Positions 1 to 8,721 of a stretch of 64,000 nt of DNA are shown here, piece after piece. The position numbers and the translations under genes were made by a program. The stretch spans positions 5,304,501-5,368,500 of the forward strand of contig NZ_CP029693.1 of assembly GCF_003228315.1 (NCBI RefSeq), given 5' to 3'. Under the pieces are notes generated by a model. It was not told the origin of the DNA and ran no database searches. It worked only from the letters and a program-made list of their open reading frames with translations. How positions within the stretch are numbered: the first letter of the stretch is position 1; each line of letters starts with the position of its first letter. The stretch comes from Pseudomonas putida (GTDB taxonomy: Bacteria; Pseudomonadota; Gammaproteobacteria; Pseudomonadales; Pseudomonadaceae).

Positions 1-952
1 ATCCGAGGTGGATGTTCAGCAGGTTGGTGACCGCCATGGACAGGCCGGTCAGCAGCGCGTGCAGCAGAAAGAGCAATGGCGCGAGAAACATGAAGGCGAA
101 TTCGATCGGCTCGGTAACACCGGTCAGGAATGAAGTCAGGGCCATCGACAGGAAAATCCCTCCCATGATTTTGCGCCGTTCCGGCAGGGCGTTGCGGTAC
201 ATCGCCAGGCAAGCGGCAGGCAGGCCGAAGAGCATCACCGGGAACATGCCGGTCATGAACTGGCCGCCTTTCGGGTCGCCGGCGAAGTAGCGCGACAGGT
301 CGCCGGTTACGAGGGCGCCGGTGGTCGGGTCGGTGAAGTTGCCGAACACGAACCACGCCATGTTGTTGAGGATGTGGTGCAGGCCGGTGACAATCAGCAG
401 GCGATTGAACACGCCGAAGACGAACGCACCCAAGCTGCCACTTTCCATCAGCAAGGCGCCGAAGCTGTTGATGCCGTGCTGGATCGGCGGCCAGATCAGA
501 CCAAACACCACGCCCAGCCCGACCGCGCTGAAACCGGTGACGATCGGCACGAAACGCCGGCCACCGAAGAATGCCAGGTACTCCGGCAGCTTGATGTCCT
601 TGAAGCGGTTGTACAGCGCACCGGCCATCAGGCCGCTGATGATCCCTGCGAGCATGCCCATGTTGATGCTCGTATCCAGCACCTTGAGCGTGGAGACCAT
701 CACCAGATAACCAATGGCCCCGGCCAGGCCGGCCGTACCGTTGTTGTCCTTGGCAAAACCCACCGCGATACCGATGGCAAAGATCAGCGCCAGGTTGGCG
801 AAAATCACCTGGCCGGCATCGTGGATGATCGCGATATTCAACAGGTCCGTGTCACCCAGACGCAGCAACAGGCCGGCAATCGGCAGGATCGCGATCGGCA
901 GCATCAGCGCGCGGCCGAGGCGTTGCAGGCCTTCGATGAAGTATTGGTACAT
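1..952 (-). CDS. nagE: PTS N-acetylglucosamine transporter, IIC part (3' end outside window)
   Basis: Membrane permease of the phosphotransferase system that imports N-acetylglucosamine and phosphorylates it on entry. The visible 317 residues are the N-terminal IIC domain. It begins MYQYFIEGLQRLGRALMLP, then shows repeated hydrophobic segments and the typical GLHHILNN and TGVTEPIEF motifs of the glucose/GlcNAc IIC family. GGAGAA lies 6 bases before the ATG. It is the last visible gene of the nag operon, 29 bases after the EIIA-HPr-EI fusion that would phosphorylate it. A IIB domain probably follows outside the window. Family assignment is secure; GlcNAc specificity comes from the neighbours. 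Confidence 0.9.
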   Translation of the reverse strand, partial: MYQYFIEGLQRLGRALMLPIAILPIAGLLLRLGDTDLLNIAIIHDAGQVIFANLALIFAIGIAVGFAKDNNGTAGLAGAIGYLVMVSTLKVLDTSINMGMLAGIISGLMAGALYNRFKDIKLPEYLAFFGGRRFVPIVTGFSAVGLGVVFGLIWPPIQHGINSFGALLMESGSLGAFVFGVFNRLLIVTGLHHILNNMAWFVFGNFTDPTTGALVTGDLSRYFAGDPKGGQFMTGMFPVMLFGLPAACLAMYRNALPERRKIMGGIFLSMALTSFLTGVTEPIEFAFMFLAPLLFLLHALLTGLSMAVTNLLNIHLG

Positions 953-981
953 GGCGGTTCTCCGTGGATTTTTATTGTTCT

Positions 982-3498
982 TCAGCTCAGAGGCCAATGT
1001 TGGTGACAGGCGTGTCGCACCGCGCTGGCGCTGCTCAACTTGAGCAAGTCCTGGCTGATGCGCCGGCATTCGCCGGCGTCGAGGTGGCGCACGCGGTCCT
1101 TGATTTCACCGACCTGCACCGGGCTTACCGACAGTTCGCTCACGCCCAGTCCGATCAGCACAGGCGTGGCCAGTGGATCGGAAGCCAGCGCGCCGCACAC
1201 ACCGACCCAGCGTCCGTGCTGCGCGGCGCCGGCGCAGGTCTGGGCGATCAGGCGCAGCAGCGCCGGATGCAGGGCATCGACACGCGAGGCGAGGCCGGCG
1301 TGGTCGCGGTCCATGGCCAGGGTGTATTGCGACAGATCGTTGGTGCCGATGGACAGGAAGTCCGCGTGTTCGGCCAACTGTTCGGATAACAGCGCGGCGG
1401 CCGGCACTTCGATCATCACCCCCAGCTCCGGTCGTTCACTCACGCCCAGTTCGCTGCACAAGGCATCGAGACGCTGACGGATGTGCAGCAGTTCATCGAC
1501 TTCGGTGACCATCGGCAACAGGATCCGGCAGCGGGACAATGGCGTGACGTGAAGCAGGGCACGCAGTTGCTGGTCGAGAATTTCCGGGCGGGCCTGGGCC
1601 AGGCGAATGCCGCGCAGACCGAGCACCGGATTGGCTTCGACCGGTAGCGGCAAGTAATCGAGTTGCTTGTCGCCGCCGACGTCGATGGTGCGGATGATCA
1701 CCGACTTGTCGCCCATGGCATCGAGCACGGCTTGATAGGCGCGGTGTTGCTCCTGTTCGTCTGGCGCGGTCTGGCGGTCGACGAACAGGAACTCGGTACG
1801 CAACAGGCCGACGCCGTCGGCACCGTTGGCCAGTGCATCGGCGGCTTCAACACTGGAGGCGACGTTGGCGGCGACTTCGATGCGCAGGCCGTCGCGGGTT
1901 TGCGCCGGTGTGTGGGCCTGGGATTGTTGCTCTTTGCGACGTTGCTCGTGCTGTATTTGCGCCTGATGGACTTCGGCCAGGCGTTCGGCGCTCGGCACCA
2001 GTTCGAGACGACCACCGTCGGCGTCCAGCACCACCGCCTGGCCTTGCTCCTGATCCAGCAGCGACGTGCCGAGCGCAACCACACAAGGCAAGCCTTTGCC
2101 GCGCGCGAGGATCGCCACGTGGGAAGTCGCGCCGCCCTCGGCCATGCACAACCCGGCGACACCTTGCTGACTCAGTTGCAGCAGATCGGATGGGGTCAAT
2201 TCGTGGGCCGCGACGATGGCGCCCGGCGTTATGTCGTAATGCCAGGCTTCACCGAGCAGGGCGCGCAGCACCCGTTGCTTGAGATCGCGCAGGTCGTTGG
2301 CGCGTTCGGCCAAAAGTGAACTGCCCAATTGCTGGAGCACCTCGCATTGGGCATCGATCGATTGGCTCCAGGCGTGGGTCGCGGCGCTGCCCTGATCGAT
2401 GGAAAGGCTGGCTGCGTCGAGCAAGGCCGGGTCTTCGAGCAACGCGAGGTGGGCGGCGAAGATCGCCTCTTCGTCGGTGTTCTTGAGTTTTCTGGTCTGG
2501 GTCAGGGTGCTGGCGATTTCGCTTCGCACTTGGGCCAGTGCGGTATCCAGAGCCTGTCGTTGCTGCGTCGGGTCATTGTCCCCGGTATCCACCGGCAGAC
2601 TGATCGCGCTCAAACGCACCAATGGTCCGCCGACCAGCCCCGGCGCGGCGCAGACACCGTGCAGTACGCCGGCTTCAGCCGCCCGATTGCGCTGGAACAT
2701 TGGTGGCGGCGCGGCGGCGTGATGCTCTTCCGGCAGCGCCGTGGTCAAGGCGATCAACAGGGCCTGGAGCGCGGCTTCGGCGTCCGGGCCCTGGCAGCTG
2801 ACTTGCACTTCGTCCTGCTCGCCGATGGCCAGACCCATCAGTCCGATCAGGCTGTCGCAGCTGGCCGATTTGCCGGCGAAATGCAGCTTTGATTTGCTTT
2901 TGAAACCTTGTGCGGTCTGCCGAATCAACGCTGCTGGCCGTGCATGCAAACCGCCACGATGAGCGATGCGGATGTGACCGATCTGTTCTTCGCCGACGCC
3001 TTCCACGTCCGTCGCCACACCTGCGCCATGGCGGCGAATGATGTGCAGCAACGGCTCGCCGACTTTGACCGACTTGAGCGTGATGGGGCGCGCCTGGAAA
3101 TCCTGGCTGTTGGTGAGGATCAACAGGCTGACCAGGCTTTTGCACTGTTGCGCGACCCGGTCCTGTTCATAGCGCAGCAGCGGCTGACCATTGGCAACCC
3201 GCGCGCCTTCCTGTACCAGCATCGAGAAGCCCTGGCCCTGCAGCTCCACCGTGTCGAGGCCCAGGTGCAGCAGCAGTTCGGCACCGTTGTCGGCGCGCAG
3301 GGTCACGGCGTGGCCGGTGCGTGCGACATGCACCACGACGCCGGCGCAGGGGGCGTGCAGGGTGTCGTTGAGCGGGTCGATGGCAATCCCGTCGCCCATG
3401 GCGCCGCTGGCGAACACCGCGTCCGGGACTTTGGCGAGGGTGAGCACCGGGCCGCTGAGCGGGGCGCTGAGGGTCAGCTCTTTATTGTTGTTGTGCAT
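982..3498 (-). CDS. nagF: PTS phosphoryl-transfer fusion protein EIIA-HPr-EI
   Basis: Multidomain soluble PTS protein of 838 residues that carries phosphate from PEP to the GlcNAc permease. Domain order is EIIA of the glucose type (about 1-150; phospho-His near 78 in HLGLDTVEL), HPr (about 165-255; active His near 185 in GLHARPA), then enzyme I (about 280-838; active His near 461 in GGATSHVAI, with GLLRTEFLF and GVCGALASDP further on). All three phospho-acceptor histidines are present, so the chain is complete in one polypeptide. It follows the SIS deaminase gene after a REPIN and precedes nagE. Pseudomonads use this arrangement for GlcNAc uptake. Confidence 0.92.
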   Translation of the reverse strand: MHNNNKELTLSAPLSGPVLTLAKVPDAVFASGAMGDGIAIDPLNDTLHAPCAGVVVHVARTGHAVTLRADNGAELLLHLGLDTVELQGQGFSMLVQEGARVANGQPLLRYEQDRVAQQCKSLVSLLILTNSQDFQARPITLKSVKVGEPLLHIIRRHGAGVATDVEGVGEEQIGHIRIAHRGGLHARPAALIRQTAQGFKSKSKLHFAGKSASCDSLIGLMGLAIGEQDEVQVSCQGPDAEAALQALLIALTTALPEEHHAAAPPPMFQRNRAAEAGVLHGVCAAPGLVGGPLVRLSAISLPVDTGDNDPTQQRQALDTALAQVRSEIASTLTQTRKLKNTDEEAIFAAHLALLEDPALLDAASLSIDQGSAATHAWSQSIDAQCEVLQQLGSSLLAERANDLRDLKQRVLRALLGEAWHYDITPGAIVAAHELTPSDLLQLSQQGVAGLCMAEGGATSHVAILARGKGLPCVVALGTSLLDQEQGQAVVLDADGGRLELVPSAERLAEVHQAQIQHEQRRKEQQSQAHTPAQTRDGLRIEVAANVASSVEAADALANGADGVGLLRTEFLFVDRQTAPDEQEQHRAYQAVLDAMGDKSVIIRTIDVGGDKQLDYLPLPVEANPVLGLRGIRLAQARPEILDQQLRALLHVTPLSRCRILLPMVTEVDELLHIRQRLDALCSELGVSERPELGVMIEVPAAALLSEQLAEHADFLSIGTNDLSQYTLAMDRDHAGLASRVDALHPALLRLIAQTCAGAAQHGRWVGVCGALASDPLATPVLIGLGVSELSVSPVQVGEIKDRVRHLDAGECRRISQDLLKLSSASAVRHACHQHWPLS

Positions 3499-3540
3499 GG
3501 CTTGGTCTCATCAGGAAATCTATTCGGATCAACGCGCACC

Positions 3541-3642
3541 CTGTAGGAGCGAGCCTGCTCGCGAAGAACGACAGAGCGCCGCGGGGTGTCAGGCTGCCAG
3601 CGTCATCGTTAACGACCATCGCGAGCAGGCTCGCTCCTGTAG
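3541..3642. repeat. REPIN (inverted pair of REP palindromes)
   Basis: Two arms with the core GCGAGCAGGCTCGC in inverted orientation flank a spacer of about 50 bases ending TCGTTAACGACC. It sits between the deaminase gene and nagF inside the nag operon, so it would be transcribed and could fold into a long hairpin affecting mRNA stability between the two genes. Confidence 0.9.
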
Positions 3643-3654
3643 GGGGACGTGTCT

Positions 3655-4677
3655 TCAATGGGTGCGGGTGACCTTGCTCAGGTGCCGTGGCTGGTCCGGG
3701 TCCATGCCCCGTGCAACGGCCAAGCCGGCTGCCATCACGTAGAAACTCTGGATCGCCAGGATCGGGTCGAGGGCCGGGTGTTCGGCGCGGGTCAGTGTCA
3801 GGTCGCGTTCGCTGACGTCGTCCGGCGCCGCCAGCAAAACCCGGGCACCGCGTCGGCGCATGTCCGCCGCCAGACTCAGCAGGCCGGCCTGTTCGGCACC
3901 GCGCGGGGCGAAGATCAGCAACGGGTATTGCTCACCGATTAGCGCCATCGGGCCGTGCCGGACTTCGGCGCTGCTGAAGGCTTCGGCCTGGATCGCCGAG
4001 GTTTCCTTGAATTTGAGCGCGGCTTCCTGGGCGATGGCGAACCCGGCACCACGGCCGATCACCATCAACCGCTGGCAATCGCGCAGGGCCTCGATGGCCG
4101 GGCTCCAGTCCTGTCGAGCAGCTTCACGCAGGCCTTCGGGCAGGGCGCTGCCGGCCTCGAGCAGTTCGGGGTCGTCTTTCCAGTGCCCGATCAACCGCGC
4201 GCTGGCGCTGAGGGTGGCGATAAAACTCTTGGTCGCAGCGACGCTGCTTTCGATGCCGGCCAGCAGCGGCAGGCTGAATTCGCAGGCCGCTTCCAGTGGC
4301 GAGTCGGCGGCATTGACCATGGCGATGCTCAGCGCGCCGCGTTTGCGCAGCAGGCGCAGGCTGTTGACCAGATCCGGACTCTGCCCCGATTGCGAAAAGG
4401 CGAACGCCACCTGGCCACTGACCTTCAACGGTGCCTGTTGCATGGTGACCACCGACATCGGTACCGAGGCCACCGGGATACCCAGCAACTGCATGGTCAG
4501 GTAGGCGAAGTAACTGGCGGCGTGGTCGGAACTGCCACGGGCCACGGTCATGGCCACTTGCGGTGGCTGACGGCGCAGGCGTCCGGCGATCTCGATCATC
4601 GATGGATCGAGCTGCTGCAATTGAGCCTGCACGGCCTCGAACGAGGACAGCGCCTCTTCAAGCATTTTTGAAGTCAA
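3655..4677 (-). CDS. SIS-domain glucosamine-6-phosphate deaminase (NagB-II type)
   Basis: Predicted to convert glucosamine-6-phosphate to fructose-6-phosphate plus ammonia, the step after NagA. The 340-residue protein has two SIS domains like the isomerase half of GlmS but no glutaminase domain. Visible motifs are ARGSSDHAA, SQSGQSPD, SSVAATKSF, EVRHGPMAL and the C-terminal PRHLSKVTRT, which matches the GlmS tail. The chosen start is TTG at 4677, because GGAG lies 6 bases upstream; the in-frame ATG at 4665 is 18 bases from that site. With the TTG start the gene overlaps the end of nagA by 20 bases, implying translational coupling. No classical NagB is seen nearby. Confidence 0.87.
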   Translation of the reverse strand: MTSKMLEEALSSFEAVQAQLQQLDPSMIEIAGRLRRQPPQVAMTVARGSSDHAASYFAYLTMQLLGIPVASVPMSVVTMQQAPLKVSGQVAFAFSQSGQSPDLVNSLRLLRKRGALSIAMVNAADSPLEAACEFSLPLLAGIESSVAATKSFIATLSASARLIGHWKDDPELLEAGSALPEGLREAARQDWSPAIEALRDCQRLMVIGRGAGFAIAQEAALKFKETSAIQAEAFSSAEVRHGPMALIGEQYPLLIFAPRGAEQAGLLSLAADMRRRGARVLLAAPDDVSERDLTLTRAEHPALDPILAIQSFYVMAAGLAVARGMDPDQPRHLSKVTRTH

Positions 4678-5764
4678 TGTCTTCTCCTTCGACCATGACG
4701 GCGGTCAGTTTCAGTGAGCGATCCAGCCGCACGCAGTCGGCCCAGGCGCCCGGTTCCAGGCGTCCGCGTTCGTTGAGGCCGAGGTAATCGGCGGGAAATT
4801 GCGACAGGCGTTGCGACGCCTCGGCGATGGGCAAACCGATCTTCACCAGGTTGCGCAGGGCCTGATCCATGGTCAGGGTGCTGCCGGCCAGGGTGCCGTC
4901 GGGCAGGCGCACGCCGCCCAGGCATTTGGTCACGGTGTGGCTGCCGAGCTTGTATTCACCGTCGGGCATGCCCGCGGCGGCGGTGGAGTCGGTCACGCAG
5001 TACAGGCAGGGGATCGAACGCAGGGCCACGCGGATCGCGCCGGGGTGCACGTGCAGTAAATCCGGAATCAGTTCGGCGTACTGCGCATGGGCCAGTGCGG
5101 CGCCGACGATGCCCGGTTCGCGGTGATGCAGCGGGCTCATGGCGTTGTACAAGTGTGTGAAGCTGGTGGCGCCGGCTTCCAGGGCGGCGACGCCTTCTTC
5201 GTAGCTGCCGAGTGTGTGGCCGATCTGCATGCGAATGCCTCGGCTGCTCAAGGTGCGGATCAATGCATCGTGACCGGCGATTTCCGGAGCGATGGTGATC
5301 ACGCGGATCGGCGCCAGCGCCAGGTAGGCTTCGACTTCAGCCAGCATCGCCGTGTGGGCGAAGTTGGGTTGTGCGCCGAGTTTTCCCGGATTGATGTAGG
5401 GGCCTTCCAGATGCACGCCCAGAACCCGGGCGCTGCCTGTAGGACGTTGTTCACAAAATTCGCCGACAGCCTTGAGCACCCTGGAAATCTCTTCGCTTGG
5501 CGCGGTCATGGTGGTGGCCAGCAACGACGTGGTGCCGAAGCGCACATGGGTTCGGGTGATGGTTTCGAAGGCGGGCGCGCCTTCCATGATGTCCTTGCCG
5601 CCACCGCCGTGAACATGCAGGTCGATGAAGCCCGGCAACAGATAGGGCAGGTCGTTGTCCGTCGGATCGCAGGGCACGCCTTCGATCGACACGACTTTGC
5701 CGTGTTCGTGATGCAGCCGGCCGCGAACCCAGCCTTGGGCTGTGAGGATGTTGTCTTCGGACAT
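4658..5764 (-). CDS. nagA: N-acetylglucosamine-6-phosphate deacetylase
   Basis: Amidohydrolase that removes acetate from GlcNAc-6-phosphate in the cytoplasm. The 368-residue protein has the N-terminal metal motif GFIDLHVHGG near residue 46, the substrate loop GVHLEGPYINP, the metal histidines in IGHTLG and THLYNAMSPLHHR, and the catalytic Asp in CVTDSTAAAG. The ATG has GGGAAA upstream. It starts 33 bases after nagR and overlaps the deaminase gene, so regulator, deacetylase, deaminase and transporter form one operon. Confidence 0.95.
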   Translation of the reverse strand: MSEDNILTAQGWVRGRLHHEHGKVVSIEGVPCDPTDNDLPYLLPGFIDLHVHGGGGKDIMEGAPAFETITRTHVRFGTTSLLATTMTAPSEEISRVLKAVGEFCEQRPTGSARVLGVHLEGPYINPGKLGAQPNFAHTAMLAEVEAYLALAPIRVITIAPEIAGHDALIRTLSSRGIRMQIGHTLGSYEEGVAALEAGATSFTHLYNAMSPLHHREPGIVGAALAHAQYAELIPDLLHVHPGAIRVALRSIPCLYCVTDSTAAAGMPDGEYKLGSHTVTKCLGGVRLPDGTLAGSTLTMDQALRNLVKIGLPIAEASQRLSQFPADYLGLNERGRLEPGAWADCVRLDRSLKLTAVMVEGEDIDFKNA

Positions 5765-5797
5765 GATCTGTTTCCCGGTTTCTGACAGTGCAGCTCT

Positions 5798-6529
5798 TTA
5801 CCTGCGAAGCTCTGCAACAAAGTCGTAATAGTCGTTGCGGCAGTAGGTGTCGGTGACTTCGATGGGCGTGTTGTCTTCGAGGTAGCCGACCCGGGTCATC
5901 AGCAGCATGGCGGTGCCGGGGGCGATGCCCACCAGCGTGGCGAACTCGTCCGAGGCGTTGATCGCCTGAATGTGCTGCAGGGCGCGGACCACGGGTTTGC
6001 CGATGCCATCGAGGTACTCGTAAAGGGAGTCGCCCACCGCCTGCGGCCTGGGAATGATCGAGGCGGGCAGGGTGCTCATCTCGATGGCCATCACCGTGTC
6101 ATCGGCTTTGCGCAGGCGTTTCATGCGCGCCACCTTGTCGTTGGGCGACAGGCCGAGGCGGATCAGCTCTTCATGGGTGGGCAGGGTGATTTCCCGTTCC
6201 AGCCATTGCGAGCCCGGCACAAAGCCCTTGAGGCGCAACATCTCGCTGAAGCCGGACAGGCGCGACAAGGGTTGTTCCAGGCGGGGTGTGATGAAAGTGC
6301 CGGAGCCCTGGTTGCGACGGATGAGGCCTTGTTCGAACAACACTTCCAGCGCCTTGCGTGCGGTGACGCGGGAGATGCCCAGGGTTTCGCTCAGGCTGCG
6401 TTCCGATGGCATCGCCTGCTCGGCTTTCCATTGGCCGGCATGGATGGCCGCTTCCAGGTTGCGCGCCAGTTGCAGGTACAGGGGCGTGGGCTGGGTATCG
6501 TCGGGGCGCAGGGCGATGAGGTCGTTCAT
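5798..6529 (-). CDS. nagR: GntR/HutC-family regulator of GlcNAc genes
   Basis: Transcription factor of 243 residues with an N-terminal winged helix (SLSETLGISRVTARKAL followed by GSGTFI) and a C-terminal UTRA effector domain (LSGFSEMLRLKGFVPGS onward). HutC-type regulators next to nag genes normally bind GlcNAc-6-P or GlcN-6-P and repress the operon. It is the first gene of the operon, so autoregulation is expected. Candidate operators with AATACCA / TGGTATT half-sites lie upstream (6588-6754). The effector identity is inferred. Confidence 0.9.
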   Translation of the reverse strand: MNDLIALRPDDTQPTPLYLQLARNLEAAIHAGQWKAEQAMPSERSLSETLGISRVTARKALEVLFEQGLIRRNQGSGTFITPRLEQPLSRLSGFSEMLRLKGFVPGSQWLEREITLPTHEELIRLGLSPNDKVARMKRLRKADDTVMAIEMSTLPASIIPRPQAVGDSLYEYLDGIGKPVVRALQHIQAINASDEFATLVGIAPGTAMLLMTRVGYLEDNTPIEVTDTYCRNDYYDFVAELRR

Positions 6530-6587
6530 GCAGGCATGTTCCGATGCGGATATAGGATTGTTGTCGCACGGTTGTTGGACAAAAAAC

Positions 6588-6606
6588 TAATACCACTTGA
6601 ATACCA
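6588..6606. promoter_or_regulatory. Candidate NagR operator (AATACCA direct pair)
   Basis: The sequence TAATACCACTTGAATACCA contains AATACCA twice, 11 bases apart, starting 59 bases upstream of the nagR start codon where a promoter should lie. The unit TAATACCACTT recurs as its exact reverse complement at 6680-6690. The assignment to NagR rests on position and repetition only. Confidence 0.5.
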
Positions 6607-6679
6607 TGTCAACGCGTGGGGTAGGTGTAAGACGCAGTAATACCGGCAGAAATGTGCAGTCAGGAAGGGGGTTGGTTTG

Positions 6680-6690
6680 AAGTGGTATTA
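6680..6690. promoter_or_regulatory. Second candidate NagR half-site
   Basis: AAGTGGTATTA is the exact reverse complement of the unit at 6588-6598, about 90 bases further upstream of nagR. A shorter copy, AAGTGGTATT, lies at 6745-6754 in the loop of the nearby REP palindrome. Two opposed sites at this spacing could allow looping; binding is inferred. Confidence 0.35.
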
Positions 6691-6710
6691 GCGGTGGGCG
6701 CTTTAAAAGC

Positions 6711-6788
6711 AAAGATCGCAGCCTTCGGCAGCTCCTGCAGGTGGAAGTGGTATTCACCCTGTAGGAGCTGCCGAAGGCTGCGATCTTT
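6711..6788. repeat. REP-type long palindrome (GATCGCAGCCTTCGGC class)
   Basis: AAAGATCGCAGCCTTCGGCA and its reverse complement form arms of about 30 bases (extending through GCTCCTGCAG / CTGTAGGAGC) around a short spacer. This repeat family differs from the GCGAGCAGGCTCGC elements elsewhere in the window. It separates the 3' end of the L,D-transpeptidase gene from the nagR promoter and ends in a T-rich run, so it may also act as a terminator for the upstream gene. Confidence 0.85.
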
Positions 6789-6824
6789 TGATTTTATTTT
6801 TTGAGGAGCGACGAAAGGTCGTTG

Positions 6825-7328
6825 TTACGGACGGATTTCGATCATGGTGCCATCGGGCACCAGGTTCCAGACTTCGCGCATGTCCACGTTGCGCATGGCC
6901 ACGCAGCCGTCGGTCCAGTCCAGGGTGTGGAACAGGGATTCGGGGTTTTCTTCGGTGTCCGGGGTGCCGTGGATCATGATCATGCCACCCGGATCGACAT
7001 TTTCGCGACGGGAGCGGGCCGAGTCGCTGATGTTCGGGTAGGAGATGTGCATCGCCAGGTTGAATTTGTCACTGACCTTGCGCCAGTCGATCCAATAGAA
7101 ACCTTCAGGGGTGCGGCGGTCGCCTTCCATCAGTTTCTGGCCCCTGGGATTACGGCCCAGGGAGATGCGATAGGTCTTGAGCGGCTTGCCGTCATTGATC
7201 AATTGCAATTGATGGGCAGATTTGAGAACCAGGACTTTCTCGATGACCTTGCCGTCGTACGTCCCCACGGCAGAAGCCTGGGAAAGCGTGGCGAACGACA
7301 AACAGAACAGGGCAAGCAACCAGCGCAT
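6825..7328 (-). CDS. L,D-transpeptidase (YkuD domain), exported
   Basis: Periplasmic enzyme predicted to form 3-3 crosslinks or attach proteins in peptidoglycan. The 167-residue protein starts with a clear signal peptide (MRWLLALFCLSFATLSQASA) and then a YkuD domain with the catalytic signature: HGTPDTEE near residue 119 and TDGCVAMRNVD with the nucleophilic Cys near 141. GGGGAA lies upstream of the ATG. It appears monocistronic. The single short domain without LysM suggests a small accessory transpeptidase. Confidence 0.9.
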   Translation of the reverse strand: MRWLLALFCLSFATLSQASAVGTYDGKVIEKVLVLKSAHQLQLINDGKPLKTYRISLGRNPRGQKLMEGDRRTPEGFYWIDWRKVSDKFNLAMHISYPNISDSARSRRENVDPGGMIMIHGTPDTEENPESLFHTLDWTDGCVAMRNVDMREVWNLVPDGTMIEIRP

Positions 7329-7378
7329 TGAAACGATTCCCCAGAAGGTGTCGCGACTATATGTATTTATAGGTGTTT

Positions 7379-7927
7379 TTAGTTGGCAGGCTGAGCCAGC
7401 GGCGGGATCGATTCGGACCGTACGGGATAGACCTCGGCCCGCCGGTCAGCGAAGAAGCATTCTAAGGTACGGCCCACGGTGCGGAAAGCCAGCTCGTCCC
7501 AAGGGATGTCCGCTTCGTCGAATAATTGCACTTCCAGGCTCTCGGGACCGGGGGCAAAGTCCAGATCTGCCAGTTCTGCGCGGAAAAACACATGCACCTG
7601 GCTGATGTGCGGTACATCGATCAGGGTATAGATGCTCAGGTTGCGCACCCGGGCGCAGGCTTCCTCGGCGGTTTCGCGGATGGCCGCCTGCTCGATGGTT
7701 TCACCGTTCTCCATGAAACCGGCGGGCAGGGTCCAGTAACCCAGGCGTGGCTCGATGGCGCGGCGGCACAGCAGGACCTTGCTGCCCCAGGTGGCCACGC
7801 AGCCGGCGACGATGTTGGGGTTCTGGTAATGGATGGCCTGGCAACTGTCGCAGACAAAACGCAGGCGCGAATCGCCTTCGGGAATGCGCTGGGTTACCGG
7901 GTTACCGCACTGGCTGCAAAATTTCAT
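7379..7927 (-). CDS. Nudix hydrolase with N-terminal zinc ribbon
   Basis: Predicted nucleotide pyrophosphatase of 182 residues. It starts MKFCSQCGNP with a second CxxC pair (CDSCQ), forming a four-Cys zinc ribbon, followed by the Nudix domain with box GFMENGETIEQ...RETAEEA. The layout resembles NudC-type NAD/ADP-ribose pyrophosphatases, but the protein is shorter and the substrate cannot be read from sequence. The start at 7927 is chosen because AGGAA precedes it and the zinc ribbon begins there; an in-frame extension upstream has no family support. Confidence 0.85.
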   Translation of the reverse strand: MKFCSQCGNPVTQRIPEGDSRLRFVCDSCQAIHYQNPNIVAGCVATWGSKVLLCRRAIEPRLGYWTLPAGFMENGETIEQAAIRETAEEACARVRNLSIYTLIDVPHISQVHVFFRAELADLDFAPGPESLEVQLFDEADIPWDELAFRTVGRTLECFFADRRAEVYPVRSESIPPLAQPAN

Positions 7928-8073
7928 GCTTGGGTTCCTGAATGCTGTGCCTATCTTGGCGTGCGGCGGTGCCGGTCGGCAAGTTGTCGTTTCGCGACAC
8001 GCCGTCATTCGGGGGCTTGGGCGGCCGATGCGATTGGTGCATGATGCGGGGAAGGCACAGATCGAGAAAACTC

Positions 8074-8673
8074 ATGCTGGATGAGCTACTGCATCGGGTA
8101 AGTAACCACACACCGCGCACGCTGGAGACTGACCGTCGTTTCCCCGAGGCCGCCGTACTGGTGCCCATAACTCGCAGTGATGAGCCGGAGCTGGTACTGA
8201 CTTTGCGCGCCAGCGGGCTCTCGACCCATGGCGGCGAAGTCGCCTTCCCCGGTGGTCGTCGCGATCCCGAGGACCCGGATCTGATATTCACCGCGCTACG
8301 TGAAGCCGAAGAAGAGATCGGCCTGCCGCCGGGACTGGTCGAAGTGATCGGTCCGCTGAGCCCGTTGATCTCCCTGCATGGCATCAAGGTCACTCCTTAT
8401 GTGGGGGTGATTCCGGATTTTGTCGAATACCAGGCCAACGATGCCGAAATCGCCGCGGTATTCAGCGTTCCGCTGGAGTTTTTCCGCGAAGATCCGCGCG
8501 AACACACCCATCGCATCGATTACCAGGGCCGCAGTTGGTACGTGCCCAGCTATCGCTATGGCGAGTACAAGATATGGGGACTGACGGCGATCATGGTGGT
8601 CGAGTTGATCAACCTGCTTTATGACGCCCGGATCAGCCTGCACCAGCCGCCCAAAAGCTTTATCAATACCTGA
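8074..8673 (+). CDS. Nudix CoA pyrophosphatase (NudL/YeaB-like)
   Basis: Predicted to cleave coenzyme A or its derivatives to phosphopantetheine and 3',5'-ADP. The 199-residue protein carries the CoA-pyrophosphatase pre-motif THGGEVAFPGGRRD directly before the Nudix box (TALREAEEEIGL). The start at 8074 (MLDELLHRV) matches the usual N terminus of the family; longer in-frame starts would overlap the divergent Nudix gene. It lies 48 bases before the carbonic anhydrase gene, which suggests co-transcription. Confidence 0.88.
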   Translation: MLDELLHRVSNHTPRTLETDRRFPEAAVLVPITRSDEPELVLTLRASGLSTHGGEVAFPGGRRDPEDPDLIFTALREAEEEIGLPPGLVEVIGPLSPLISLHGIKVTPYVGVIPDFVEYQANDAEIAAVFSVPLEFFREDPREHTHRIDYQGRSWYVPSYRYGEYKIWGLTAIMVVELINLLYDARISLHQPPKSFINT

Positions 8674-8721
8674 AGCCATCATTCGAATGGCCCGAACACG
8701 TGATGCCCTGAGGACAAACAC

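Noticed and set aside
3541..3642. Possible CRISPR-like repeat because the same palindrome recurs
   Set aside because: The repeats are dispersed singly between genes, not in a regular array with unique spacers, and no cas genes are present; they are REP/REPIN elements.
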